Of a stretch of 64,000 nt of DNA, positions 1 to 10,619 are shown in pieces. This DNA comes from Posidonia oceanica (taxonomy: Eukaryota > Streptophyta > Magnoliopsida > Alismatales > Posidoniaceae). Each line of letters starts with the position of its first letter. Position 1 is the stretch's first letter. The DNA lies in NCBI GenBank assembly GCA_037176725.1, contig JAZBRS010000049.1, positions 10,868,001 through 10,932,000 of the forward strand, given 5' to 3'. Both the position numbers and the translations under genes were made by a program. The notes under the pieces are model-generated. The model was given only the letters and a program-made list of their open reading frames with translations. It was not told the origin of the DNA and ran no database searches.

Positions 1-400
1 ATACCGGTGAGAATCGATTTTCCATTTCTGACCTAACTTCTAAACCTTTAGGATTTTCTAAGTGTTTTCCTCAGGTTTAGGTATGGATATTTTCCTAATT
101 GTTTTGGGATGTCTTGGGAGATCTTTTACATCCTTTCTTAGAATACAATAATGAAGAAAAAATTGCATACAAATTAGTACAACATGAATAATATTGACTT
201 GGCTTTTCTTCTTATCTTCATGTAGTCTTTGATGAAGAAGTCTCTTATGCATTCCATGCTTTACTTGGTATTCTTCAAAGATTACCTTCCCTCAGATATT
301 CCACCTATCTTAAAATCAACTGAAGAGTATTTCCTCAAGTAATATCATTAGTTCCATTTGTTATCATCAAAATTAAATATATCATAGATATTTTTCAACA
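1..400 (-). repeat. Partial 3' LTR of Sirevirus-like Copia element S
   Basis: Read on the minus strand, a TGTTGAAAAATATC-type LTR start lies at 400 directly after a purine-rich tract at 401-416. The position fits the rest of element S, whose pol and downstream ORF also run on the minus strand. The LTR continues past the left edge, so its end and target duplication cannot be seen. The stretch is AT-rich and non-coding; the small ORF at 58-252 has no recognisable domain. The boundary is inferred from the PPT/TGTTG junction typical of Sireviruses, not from a second LTR copy. Confidence 0.6.
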
Positions 401-651
401 ATCTCTCCATTTTTGATGATGACAAAACTATACATAAACATATTCATAACTTTTTCCTATTATCAGTAGGCATAAAACAAATTTGATAAACTAATAAACA
501 TTTGAGTAATTTTCAAATTTGTATAAATGCTCCCCCTTACTATAAGCCTAGATAAGCATAGATTATATTGATACTTTCAATTTTCATGCTCCCTCTTACT
601 ATAGGCTTTAATTCAAAATATGTGATGTTAATTTTTCTCCCCCTTTTTGTC
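401..651 (-). promoter_or_regulatory. Multiple polypurine tracts (multi-PPT) of element S
   Basis: Minus-strand purine tracts occur at about 401-416, 530-541, 589-600 and 636-651. Two share the core TATAGTAAG(G/A)GGGAGCAT, and the one at 636-651 reads AAAAAGGGGGAGAAA. A PPT primes plus-strand DNA synthesis beside the 3' LTR. Repeated PPTs upstream of the 3' LTR are an established hallmark of Sireviruses, which supports the lineage call. The tract touching the LTR (401-416) is itself slightly degenerate. Confidence 0.65.
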
Positions 652-660
652 ATAATACAA

Positions 661-1113
661 AAAGTTTCAACTTTAACCATAATATATTTATAATCAGGAC
701 ATTATACCATATTCAATCTAAGAAAATGTTCCAAACTAGAATAATTTTCTATACTTATTTCATACATCAAAAGAGATATACCAAAAAAATTTTATATTAA
801 TCAAATGAATGTCAATCAAGTAATTTGAGTAATCTGAACTCAGAATTCTAAAGCCATTCAAAATATCAATCAGATATTTTAATTTCCTTCCTTTTCAATT
901 TAACCTCAATAAATTCCTTTTGTAGCATAACAACACATAGCACAAAATCATATAGGCACCATTCCATGTCATATAAGAAATAATACATGCCTTATATAAT
1001 CAGTTCCATATAATTCAAATAGATAATGTCACAATATTATCCTAATATATATGACCATTTACATGCCAGAATATGAAGAAATACATAATAGTAGAAGAGA
1101 GAAAATAATCCAA
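661..1113. other. AT-rich non-coding part of element S
   Basis: Between the multi-PPT block and the end of the envelope-like ORF there is about 450 bp of AT-rich sequence with no ORF or repeat that I can support. It is best read as the 3' untranslated region of element S. Confidence 0.5.
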
Positions 1114-1639
1114 TCACTGGTTAGAGGGTGGAGGCGGATGTCCATGGAGATATCTCAGAATCTCCACGTGTTGATCTTCCATTATCTTCTCAATTCTCAT
1201 CGGCCAATCATCCACACTGTTTTGCCAATTATCAACTTTGTTTTGCCATTCACAGTTGACCACAAAGTTTGACTCTTGACGGAGTTTGATCTCTTCTATT
1301 TCTTTTCTCAATTTTTCTATTTCTTCTTTATTATTATCCTCTTCTTCCTCTTCAGAACTCTCAACTTGAGGTACTTGGGAGCTTGAGGAAGATGGATGGA
1401 CACTTTTAAGAGCATTTGCTCTCTCCAAAGCTTTCTCCATTCTATCTATGGCGATACTATCTATAGGATGGGTTCTAATAGGAAGGGATGGCTAATTATC
1501 TAATGGTACATTAAAGTGAATGAACAGATATGTGAGGAGAGGTCCATAAAATAGTTTGGTTTTGATATGTGTCATATGGTGGACTATGACACGTGACCAA
1601 TTAACAGGGATCTTTTTCATGATTGCATATGCTGCCTTA
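1114..1639 (-). pseudogene. Downstream part of Sirevirus envelope-like ORF (split by element A)
   Basis: This is the C-terminal part of the extra ORF that follows pol in element S. The last about 108 residues (1440-1114) are acidic with a Glu/Lys heptad-like stretch (EEEEEDNNKEEIEKLRKEIE), suggesting a coiled coil. Upstream codons in the same frame run from 1639 to 1440 with one internal TAG. When element A and one CATGT copy are ignored, the frame at 14619 continues exactly into 1639. The family resembles the 'putative plant transposon protein' ORFs, and a post-pol ORF of this kind is known in Sireviruses; its function is not established. It is interrupted by a 12.97-kb insertion and by stops, so it is dead. 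Confidence 0.65.
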
Positions 1640-1644
1640 CATGT
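1640..1644. repeat. Left target-site duplication of element A (CATGT)
   Basis: CATGT directly precedes the TGTAGACACC LTR start at 1645 and is repeated exactly at 14615-14619 after the last LTR base. Five base pairs is the usual duplication length for LTR retrotransposon integrases. Confidence 0.93.
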
Positions 1645-2700
1645 TGTAGACACCCCATTTTGACACCTAGCGGTGGATCAAACTTGGAGGAATGAGCTCG
1701 GAAACTGCGGATTCAACATTTTCCCTAAAACCCAACCTTTCCACCCAAACTGACCCAAGTTGACCTAAAACCAAATCCCATTCCAAAACTACCCAAAACC
1801 AACCCAAAACAATTCACTTCCCTTCTCCTTAAACCAACCTAAGCCTTCCACAAGCCTAAGCCCATTTGCAGCCCAGCCTACTGAGTGGCACGTTCAGGCG
1901 CCGCGTGCACAGGCGACTAGACTTGGTCGCACCTCTGTGTGGCGACTGAGTTTGGCGCCACGAGTCACGGCGACTTTCTGCAACTCAACCCATCGCCCAA
2001 GCCTCACCACCACGGCCGTCGCCGATCACCGTCTCCTGCCACACCCGTCTTCTCGCCACTTACTCCTCGCTACCGCCACGCGCTAGATGCCAAGTGCCAC
2101 TTACTTTCTGGCACGACGTCACCTCCCCGCCGGCGGACAACCCGCACACACAGCCCTCACAACCACCATTGCCTGGCAAGCTGCCACTGATGACCTTCGT
2201 CGTCCTTGCCTGGCCATCCACTTACTTCCTCGACTGCCAGACCCTCTCACAGCCTCTCACTGCCCCTCCTATGCCACATTCGGCCGCTGCCAGAGCCATT
2301 AGGTGGAGGAACCCAATCCAGAACCCATTCACAAGCACCCATCGCCGGATTTTTACACAGTCGCGACTTCCACCCCTTCTCCTCCCTCACCGCTTGAACC
2401 AGAGCGCAATTAGCCAATCCAGCAACCTTCACGCACATCCCAGCATTGTCCCAAGCCATTCAAACACCTGTTTCGCATCCCGGACCACCGCAACAACCGA
2501 GCTCGCCATTCCTTCTTGGCCGTTGCCGACCAACATCTTCAAAAGCCACTCCATGGCACTGAACTTCTCCAAACTTAGTGCACATCTCCGCAAGGTCGCC
2601 ACGAACACAACTCGATCAACTCGCGCGTGCGCTGTAGCAACCACCACGTGGGCGAGCTCCTACGAGCTAGGTCGGGGGGCACATCCGTGCATCCCCGCAG

Positions 2701-2706
2701 GTGAGT
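2701..2706 (+). promoter_or_regulatory. Splice-donor-like site in LTR of element A
   Basis: CCGCAG/GTGAGTGATACC matches a plant 5' splice site. The same motif lies in the 3' LTR at 13073 and, on the minus strand, in the LTR of element B at about 19136 (GTAG/GTGAGCGATCC). With the acceptor-like site at 5245 it could remove most of the LTR and leader from the gag mRNA. Splicing is inferred only. Confidence 0.4.
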
Positions 2707-3894
2707 GATACCTCCCTTAGCTTCGTTTTGTTCTGTACACGCTTTTAGGCTAATTAGTTAGATTTTATCGTATGTAGCGTAGCCGTTCTTGGCCATCTTC
2801 TCTGGCACCAGAGGTCTGCCAGGTTAGGCGTTGCAAGAAGCGGTGACTAACCTGCACCTCCGTCTGTCGGATGGCCGGACTTTGGGCCGTTGCTCCGACT
2901 AGCCCAGAGCTCCGTTTTCTTAGATTTTTGCATCTTTGTGATCATGTGTGTTTGTTCTTCAAGATTGCATGCTTAGATCATATTTCTGCATCGTCGTGAT
3001 CTTAGATCTGGCATGGAACTTGGTTGTTTGAGTAACTGGAGTTGCAGGCCTGTCGCCAGTCCAACCGGCGACTCGGCTGCAACTCCAGATAGCTCTCCGG
3101 CCAACTCCAAGCCGCTGTATCTCGCAACCCACTTGTCCATTTTGCATTCTGTTTGCTTGCTTGCATTCCTCATCATGCCATCTGTAGGGTCATGCATTTA
3201 GATTTCCATTTCGCATCATCTAGCTAGCTTGTTTGCGGCCATGAAAGTTGCTGTCTGGAAGCTTTGTAAAGGCCTCTATCGCCACTGTCCCAGGCGACAG
3301 GCTTAGACACCGTTCACACCGGCGACCGGCCCCAGTTGCTGCCCTAGCCAGTGCCAAGTGCCTCGTCGATCTCACCGGCGACGTGCACTGCCGCCACTCA
3401 GGATGGTGACCTGGTCTGCAGTTCAGACAATGGTTGAGCCACCTTGTTTGCCGCATCGTGTTTTGTCTCTTTCACTCGTTTGCTTGCAGATCTGTTTCCC
3501 CAGCCTGTTTATCGTCGCTTTGCCGCATTTTCGCTTTGATTGGATTTTCTAGCATATTTTCAAAGCGTGCATCTTTTACAAACCCATATTGCATGTCACT
3601 TTCCATCGCATGGTTTATCTGCTGTTTTGTTTTCCGCCTGCATTGCATTAGGGCGATGATGCTTACTATCTAGAGTTCTTACGAACCAGGGCTTGCCCGT
3701 TCAGAACTCTAGCAGCGCCGCTGAGCACATAGTCTATACGTTTACTTTCAATCATGCATCATAGCATATTAAGCAAGTTAAAGCATTCATTAGGCATTCA
3801 TAGCATCTCTCGCCCCTTGGGCCTACAGTAAAGGCAAGCAATTGCTGAAATCCTGCATATGCGAGCGAGAAGTCTAGAAAGACCGATTCTTCGA

Positions 3895-3965
3895 ATGTAT
3901 CGGGGGTGCTTAACACCTTCCCCGTGCGTAACAGGAGTCCTTGCCCTTTCTCTTGGCCCGCAATG
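3895..3965 (+). promoter_or_regulatory. Conserved R/U5-like block in LTR of element A
   Basis: The segment containing GGGGGTGCTTAACACCTTCC and then GTGCGTAACAGGAGTCCTT is repeated at 14270-14340 (A, 3' LTR), 18005-18092 and 28725-28812 (B, reverse strand) and 31535-31615 (C). The rest of these LTRs is far less alike. A GGTG/CACC dyad sits at its centre. Such a block could mark the RNA 3' end or R boundary; that role is an inference. Confidence 0.6.
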
Positions 3966-4243
3966 ACCATTATGCCGTCATCCTAGGCACAAGTCATAGC
4001 ATTGCATATCATTGCATCTTTTTGCATGGTTTCCATGCATTTCCCCGGTTTTCCTTGTCTCTCGATTTAATAGACACGGTGGCGACTCTGATTTTGTCTT
4101 ATCTTTGTTTTTTTCTCTTTTTCCGATGTTTTCGAGTAAAGTTTCCTTCCTCGGATCCACCCACTAATAATGACCTAATTTCGGTCGGTGCACGCGAGCT
4201 TTGGCATCGTGCATGGACGCGTCGATTTTCAGGATTACTACAG

Positions 4244-4261
4244 TGGCGACTCTACTGGGGA
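4244..4261 (+). promoter_or_regulatory. Primer binding site of element A
   Basis: TGGCGACTCTACTGGGGA begins two bases after the LTR end. Equivalent sites follow the LTRs of B (28463 down to 28446) and C (31837-31854). The leading TGG pairs with a tRNA CCA end. I do not assign the tRNA. Confidence 0.75.
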
Positions 4262-5389
4262 TTCTAGACTCCAGCTTTCATTTTTGGCTTTCTTGCCCAC
4301 TTGGTTTTCGCACTTTGCTTGCCTTATGCCTTTGCCTTGCCTGCTTGCTTATCTGCTTTACTTGCTTATCTCTTGCATGATGCTATGTTTGCTTGCATTG
4401 CTATATTTTCTTGCATTACATGTCTAAATATTTGCTTGGCGCAATAATACATGCCTTTTAGGTGGTGAATGCTTTGTTTCACACACTTGCTATGCCACTA
4501 CACATGCACATGCCATGTATACAAGCCTTTTGATATGATAAGTGTTTTCCCTTCATTATCATGTCCGCAACACTTGCACATGCCATGCACATGCTTTTTG
4601 TCTTGCTGTGTGATTGCTTGCATGCCATGACTTCCTGTTTCTCTCCCATTCATGCTTATGCCATGCCTAGGATAGTAGAAACATGCTTGCTCCCCTTTGC
4701 TTAATTTAAAAGCCACAATAAAGCCAAGCAATAACATCTAAGCACAACTAGAGCCAAAACTTGCAATTTTCCCCTTTGGCTAAACAAAATGCAAGTAAAA
4801 CACTTTAAAGCATACTTGCATGATTGATCATACTAGAAAGCATGCATCCTCTCTTCTGAGTCCACCCACAGTTTGCGAAGGACAATCCCGGCCTCTTGTT
4901 CCACTGCTTTGGTGTGGCCCAAGTTAGTTGGTCTGCCCCCCTTGTTAGGGGCCGTGTCGGTGCTAATGGAGGGTACCACCCACGCTTTGGCGGGGTCAAG
5001 GCCACCAACGCACCACTCCGTTACTGCCTGAGCTTTGGCCAGGATTTAGACGGGGACCCTACTTTTTTCTGACTTGGAGTCTGTCAATAAACCTATTACC
5101 CATGAGTGCATCCTAGTAGGCCATCTACTCAGGACATGCATGGTGAGAGAGCGCATATTAGGACATTCATCTACATGTGTGCCATTTATGCCACCTCTAA
5201 TAACTTTTTTGCATCCAACCTCTGATACCTTTGTTATTTTTGTAGGTAGGTGCGGGATCCGCTGCCAGGACCCTGAGCGTCCCTCCTCGCTGTCTTTGAG
5301 CTATTCGTCACTTCCGACAGTAGCTCCCCTTTAGGTCTCGTGTCTTCGCCTTTCGTCGCAGCCCTGTTCTCACTTGCTCTCGATCAACG
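4262..5389 (+). other. 5' leader of element A
   Basis: Non-coding leader between primer site and gag. The block 4843-5200 is conserved in element C (32460-32770) and, on the minus strand, in element B (about 27540-27890), including a GAGAGAGCGCAT-like stretch. A pyrimidine/T-rich tract ending in TAG/GTAGG at 5245 lies 145 bp before the gag ATG; B has the same arrangement 144 bp upstream of its ATG, and C about 180 bp. This looks like a conserved 3' splice site. ORFs here match no known domain. Confidence 0.6.
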
Positions 5390-7629
5390 ATGCCCCAGTT
5401 TGTCGGTGAGTCCCACTTTTCTGTTGCCTCGGAGGGGTTTACTGCTTCAGTCCCTCCAACTTTCACTTCGACTTCCTTCATGCCCCTTGTGACATCAGGG
5501 TTTCACCCTTTGGTGTCTGGGGCACCCCAGCTTGCTACGAGGCATTGGCAGACCTACGCCCCTCCGAATCCGGTCACCGAGCCCATCTCGATGACCCCTG
5601 CTTGCGGTCCAGAGGCGCCTCTGATCGCTCTGTCCCAATGCTATGTCGCTATCGACATCCCTTTTGCTGCGGTGACTTTTGCGCCATAAGTTCCCGACCT
5701 CTTGAATCTGGTCCCCCGTCGGTCCTGCAACTCAGTATACCTACTGATGGGTCCCCTGATGTGCAGTATCAGCACCTCATGGAGCTTGCTCAGAGACTGC
5801 AGGGCATGGCTTTATCAGTTCGCCCTTCTTTGGCTCCCGCTGCCCTTGAGGTTCCTCTATAGCCTGCGCCTGCCTTTCAGGCTTTCTACACTGCACTCCA
5901 GCCTAAACGATCGCCCCAGCTACTCAGTGCTCCGGCGATGGGGACAAAGCTTCTGCCTCTTGCATCTACACAACACTATGCACTGCATGCAACTCCGCCA
6001 CCTGGTGGCCAGTCTTTCGGGCTGGTTGGAGCACAGTACCCCACAGGCCCGTTGCCCGGTACCGCGCCAGCGCAGCCGCTGTTGCTCCAGCACTCTGCAC
6101 CACCCACTACACAGCATATTATCTATCCATCCCCATTGCATCAGGTTCAGACCCCAGCATACATTCCAACATACATTGCACTCACGCACGGATACGCCTA
6201 CCATCACGTTGCACCACCAGGCGACGTGATGGTGGATTCGGAGGAGCACCTCGATGCGACCCAGACGGCGTATGTGGTCCCTACCCATGCTGCCCCATCA
6301 CCTTCGGTAGCCAATCCAGGCCCCATCAATAATAGGATGGACGTTTTGGAGAACGCACTACGTCTAGTGCAAGGCGTTGACCACCAGTCCTACCAATTTC
6401 GGGACCTCTGCTACTTCCCAAAGGCCGCACTCCCTTCGAAATTTTGCATCCCGAAATTCGATAAATACAATGGTAGAGGCTGCCCCATTTCGCATCTGAA
6501 GGCATACTGTGGGGACCTTGCTCAGCTTCAGGCTGACGAAAGGCTCCTTATCCGCATGGCCTCGCGCTCAAGTGGTTCACTTCCCTTGACATGGTTGCGG
6601 TTTAGACTTAGACTGATCTTTCTCAGGCTTTCCTTGAGCAGTATTCTTTCAACCTTGACTTGATCCCTAAGAGGGAGGATCTTGTCGCCATCCGGCAGAA
6701 GCCCCAAGAGCCATTCAGGGAGTATGTCGGTCACTAGCGCTCGATAGCCGCCCAGGTCAAAGATAGACCCTCCGACAAGGATTCTATCGAGATGATCATA
6801 AAGGGGGCGCTGCCAGCGACTGGGACTCTGCTTTGCATTCAGCACATCACTAGTTATGCATCGCTGATTAGAGCTGGCACCCGCGTGGAAAGCTCACTGC
6901 GAAGTGGGTATTTCCCAGCACTTTTTGCATTGGCTAGGCAGGCCAACACCTCCAGCAATCGCCGTAGCAACAACAACAACAACTCCACTTCTGGCTGCTC
7001 CGAACAGCACACCAAAGCCTACGCCGATTCTCCCGAAGAGCCTGCCATTGCAGTGACTCAGCCAAACCCTTTTTCTACTAGAGTACGCACCTAACTATGC
7101 ACCCACTGCACACACTGTCACCATCGAGCCCGTGCATCATGTTGCACTCGCTCGGTAAGGACTCCTACTAGGGCAAAGACGACCTCGTCGGGCTGAGTGT
7201 GATTACACCCCTCTGCCTGAATCACTGAGTGTCATCTTCCCTCAAGTTGAGTCACTCTTGCGACTCCTAGCTGTCCGTCCGTCACCGGATCCCCCTCCGC
7301 GGTGGCATGATACGGATCAATTTTGCAATTTCCATCGGACCACGGGACACTCGACAGATGACTGCCTCGCTCTCCAGGATGCCGTTCAGCACCTGATCGA
7401 TCGCAGGATCATCAGTGTTGATGCACAGGAAGCAGCACTTGCACATACACCTGCACTTACACTCGCACACACTTGTGTAGCCAGCCCTTCCTCTTCCGAG
7501 CTTGCAGGCTTCGCAGATGCTGGAACCTCGAGGATCTTCTCCCTTACTCTAGTTTTCTCTAAGTTGAGCTCCACCTCGGTGGATCCTTCCGGTCCCATCG
7601 GCGCAATCTCCTTTTTCCACTTTTCCTAG
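5390..7629 (+). pseudogene. gag: gag of element A (broken)
   Basis: Gag forms the virus-like particle that packages element RNA. The ATG at 5390 (MPQFVGE) matches the start of gag in element C (MAQFAGE at 33036). The N-terminal region is Pro/Ser/Ala-rich. A retrotransposon-gag-like core lies around 6420-6560 (FCIPKFDKYNGRGCPISHLK). A C-terminal knuckle CNFHRTTGHSTDDC (7324-7365) has the C-x2-H-x4-H-x4-C spacing seen in other gag proteins of this window. The frame breaks at least at 5689, 5862, 6663 and 7094, so no full protein can be made. No pol follows. Confidence 0.85.
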
Positions 7630-8044
7630 CTCGTCTGAGGGACGCTCGGAGATGCAACGGTAGCATCGACAGCAAGCCCGATCGTAGCACCATCCAGGTC
7701 AGCTCCTCCGCCAACCTTTGCAGCTCCAGTGCTCCCTGCACTGGCGTCAGCAGCTCCAGTGCTCCCTGCACTACCGTCAGCAGCTCCAGCAGCCCCAGTG
7801 CTCCCCGCACTGCCAACAGTGGACCTCGTCGACAGGATCAGCAGCATAAGAACGGACCCAGTGCCTCCCTCCCGAGGTTGCTGACACGTAAGTCCCTCTT
7901 ACCTCTCTTTTGATTCCTACATTGTCTTTCCTTTTTTTCGTTTTGTTTTGTTTTTTGCGTTTTCTTGCTTTGTCAGAAAATCATAAAAAACATAAAATCA
8001 GCAAAAATCTAGAAGCATGCATTTCTTTCTCCTTCATGCATTCA

Positions 8045-8145
8045 TATCATCAGGCTGATATCCCTAACTATTCGGCGATAGGTCCGTCAACTCATCATCG
8101 GGCTGATATCCCTAACTATTCGGCGATAGTCTGTCAACTTATCAC
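8045..8145 (+). repeat. Two tandem copies of a 47-48-bp repeat
   Basis: Adjacent units read GGCTGATATCCCTAACTATT followed by CGGCGATAG...GTCAACTTATCA. More diverged single units lie near 9719, 9770, 9943 and 10076, and a second tandem run is at 10430-10580. The same unit occurs on the minus strand in element B. Confidence 0.8.
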
Positions 8146-9847
8146 CTTGCACATACATGCCACTCTCTGCACATATCTATCATAATGTTTTTTTTCATCT
8201 TCTGCATATACATATCATTTCTTGCATCCTACAAAAAAACAAAAGCACCAAAAAAATCAAGAAAATAAAAAACACCAAAAATATTTCCTTCGCCTTTCTA
8301 CTGGTTTTCCCTTTTTATGTTTTCCTAAACCAAAAACCATAAAAATATAAAACCAATGCAAAAACCCAAAAACATGTTTGTCCCTTCCCCTTTCTAAAAA
8401 ATACAAAACCCACAAACATTTGTATAATCAGAAACCCAACTTTGGACAAACAAGCAGCGCCTAGAGGGTGTCAAGCAATGACAATCTTAGGCAGGTCTCA
8501 TCCAAGCAGTGCCATCTCTTGCATGTGGCCACAGTGTGAGATTGAGAGCAGAATAGAACATCTCACTGAGCTCAAAACCTCGAAGCGAGATCCACCTTAT
8601 CAAGAGAGTCCACCAGACATGGAGAGGACCAAAGCAGAGCAAAGCATAGCCAGAGACTGCCTGTACACATTGCAGAGGCTGAAGGTGTACGCTGATTAGT
8701 CGAACTCTTAATGCTTATCTAGGACCACTACCCCAAGAGAGCAAAGTCATGCATATCCAAAAGAATAGAGATCATGTGGGCAAAAAAATATGATAACAAG
8801 ATATGCATGCTAAGCACAAAAGAAAAATGAAGAAAGAAGTTGAAGAAAGAAGGTGCTCATGAGAAGAGTGACTCAGACGAGCACCGAAGCCCCCTCAACT
8901 TTCAACTCCAAGCACCACATTGCCAACTGCACAGGATATATCATCTGGAGGACTTGGCCCCACCCTCCGAGCGCAGCAGCACGCTCCAATCCCCTGTGCA
9001 GACAACTCTACCTCCTTGGCAGGCTAGATGCAACTCCAGTCACTCAAAAGGGGAAAAGAAATATCATTCTATGAGCGTCAAAAGCAGTAGTCGGTCCCCG
9101 AGGATTTAAGACGGAGGCTAAGAAGCTGCATCCAACACTTTTGCTACCTGCATGTAGCCGATAGCTATGTTTTGCAAAGCTGAGGCCTTATCCCGAGCTA
9201 GAAATGACAGTACTTGACTAAGGTGTAGGGATTCTCGTCCATCAGCGAGATCCCACCTGAGGTGCCTCTAACCCTAATATCAGGAGGTCAAAGAACGCCT
9301 GAACCAATTAGGGCGTATGAGTAGTTATACCAGGAGGTCAAAGAGAGCCACCGACCATAACTCGGCATGGCATCACTCAAGGATCGAGTCTCCTGAGTCA
9401 GAAAATGCAGAAGCATCCCCTCAACATCAGCTGCTTTTGTGTCCAAAGCCACCAAAACATGCATGCTATAATATATTATCTTCCCTTCTCCCTGTTTTTG
9501 AAAACCGGAGCCAAGGACGAGCACCTTTGCCTGCCTTGCTCAGAGGCTCCGTGCATTTCAAATTTTGCCGCCCATCGCGTTGGGTAGGTCCGTGATGACC
9601 GGCATGTCCATTATTTGTCACTCCATGACGCTGCATCGCATGCCCGTGTTGAGACTATTGCACACCCACCGCGATGGGTTCCTGTTTCCTCCTCTGCATC
9701 ATCCTGCATTCATTCATCATCGGGCTGGCAGCCTAAACTGCTTAGCGATAATTCTGTCAACTTACCATCCTAGCTGATACTCTCCAACTATCCGGCGATA
9801 GGTCTGTTAACTTATCATCCATCCATCCATCCATCCTTCGCATTTCG

Positions 9848-10411
9848 ATGCCAGGGGCGCTTCGGCTGTCCCCTGGTATCATCCCTGATACTAGATGCAT
9901 CTTTTTTGCTGTCCTGTGGTATCACCCTCCCTCATCACATTGGGTTGGTAGCCCTAACTGCTCGGCGATAGGTCCGATAACTTATCATCCTACATTCCTC
10001 TCTGCATTATCCCATTGCATTCCCCACCGGCATTGCACATTGTACAGTGATCCCTTACATCCACCTCATTGCATTCGGGCTAGTACCCCTAACTACTCGG
10101 TTGGCAAACTCGTTAGTTTTGTCTCCACCTTGCATTTTGATGCCATGAGCACTTCGGCTGTCCCCTGGTATCATTAATCGATACCAGGGGCATCTTTATT
10201 TTGCTGCCCCATGGTATCCCATTTCCATCTGCATCAGGCTGACATCCCCAACTGTTAAGGGAGCGTCTATGGACCTTTGCCACACCTTCGGGTATGGTAT
10301 TCCCGTTGCATTCGTGGTTACAAGTCATCCCACTTGTCACCACCTCTCTTGCCTGACAGACTCGCTGGCCTGTCAATGCCTTCGATACCAGGTGCGTTTG
10401 GCAGCCCCTTG
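9848..10411 (+). repeat. Dispersed inverted motif GATACCAGGGGC / GCCCCTGGTATC
   Basis: Imperfect dyads built from CCAGGGGC...CTTCGGCTG...CCCCTGGTATC occur at about 9848-9880, 10141-10213 and 10382-10411, with both orientations present. Element B has the same motif on the opposite strand near 21479-21520. The arms could fold as hairpins in RNA. Confidence 0.6.
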
Positions 10412-10429
10412 GTATCATCTCACCCCCAT

Positions 10430-10580
10430 TCGGGCCGATAATCCTTAACTATCCGGTGATGAGTCTGTTAACTCCTCGCGGGTCGATATTCCCCAACTAT
10501 CCGATGATGAGTTCGTTAACTCCTCAACGGGCTGATAACCCTTAACTATCCGGTAGTAGGTCCGTTAACTTATCACCTTT
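10430..10580 (+). repeat. Three tandem copies of the 47-48-bp repeat
   Basis: Units starting at about 10433, 10480 and 10528 share GGGCTGATAACCCTTAACTA-type sequence and end GTTAACT(C/T)(C/A)TC. They differ from the 8045 pair mainly by substitutions. Confidence 0.8.
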
Positions 10581-10619
10581 CATCGTAGTGTAATAGCATT
10601 CTGTTGCATGGCATTAGCA

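Larger units (their letters stand above)
1645..4242 (+). repeat. 5' LTR of element A (2598 bp)
   Basis: Starts TGTAGACACC, ends ACTACA, and is matched by the LTR at 12013-14614. It contains many GGCGAC motifs (for example around 1910-1975 and 3060-3400), a splice-donor-like CGCAG/GTGAGT at 2701, and the conserved block GGTGCTTAACACCTTCC near 3905. ORFs inside it, such as 2094-2708, are Pro/His/Thr-rich with no domain and are read as chance ORFs in GC-rich LTR DNA. Divergence from the 3' copy is very uneven: high before about 2640 and very low after it. Confidence 0.92.

Noticed and set aside
2094..2708. 204-codon ORF in the 5' LTR of A
   Set aside because: Pro/Ser/His-rich with no domain, broken in the 3' LTR copy, and other frames are also open from composition.
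8157..8342. Lys/Phe-rich short ORFs around 8000-8340
   Set aside because: A/T-rich low-complexity DNA; B differs in frame and length at this place.
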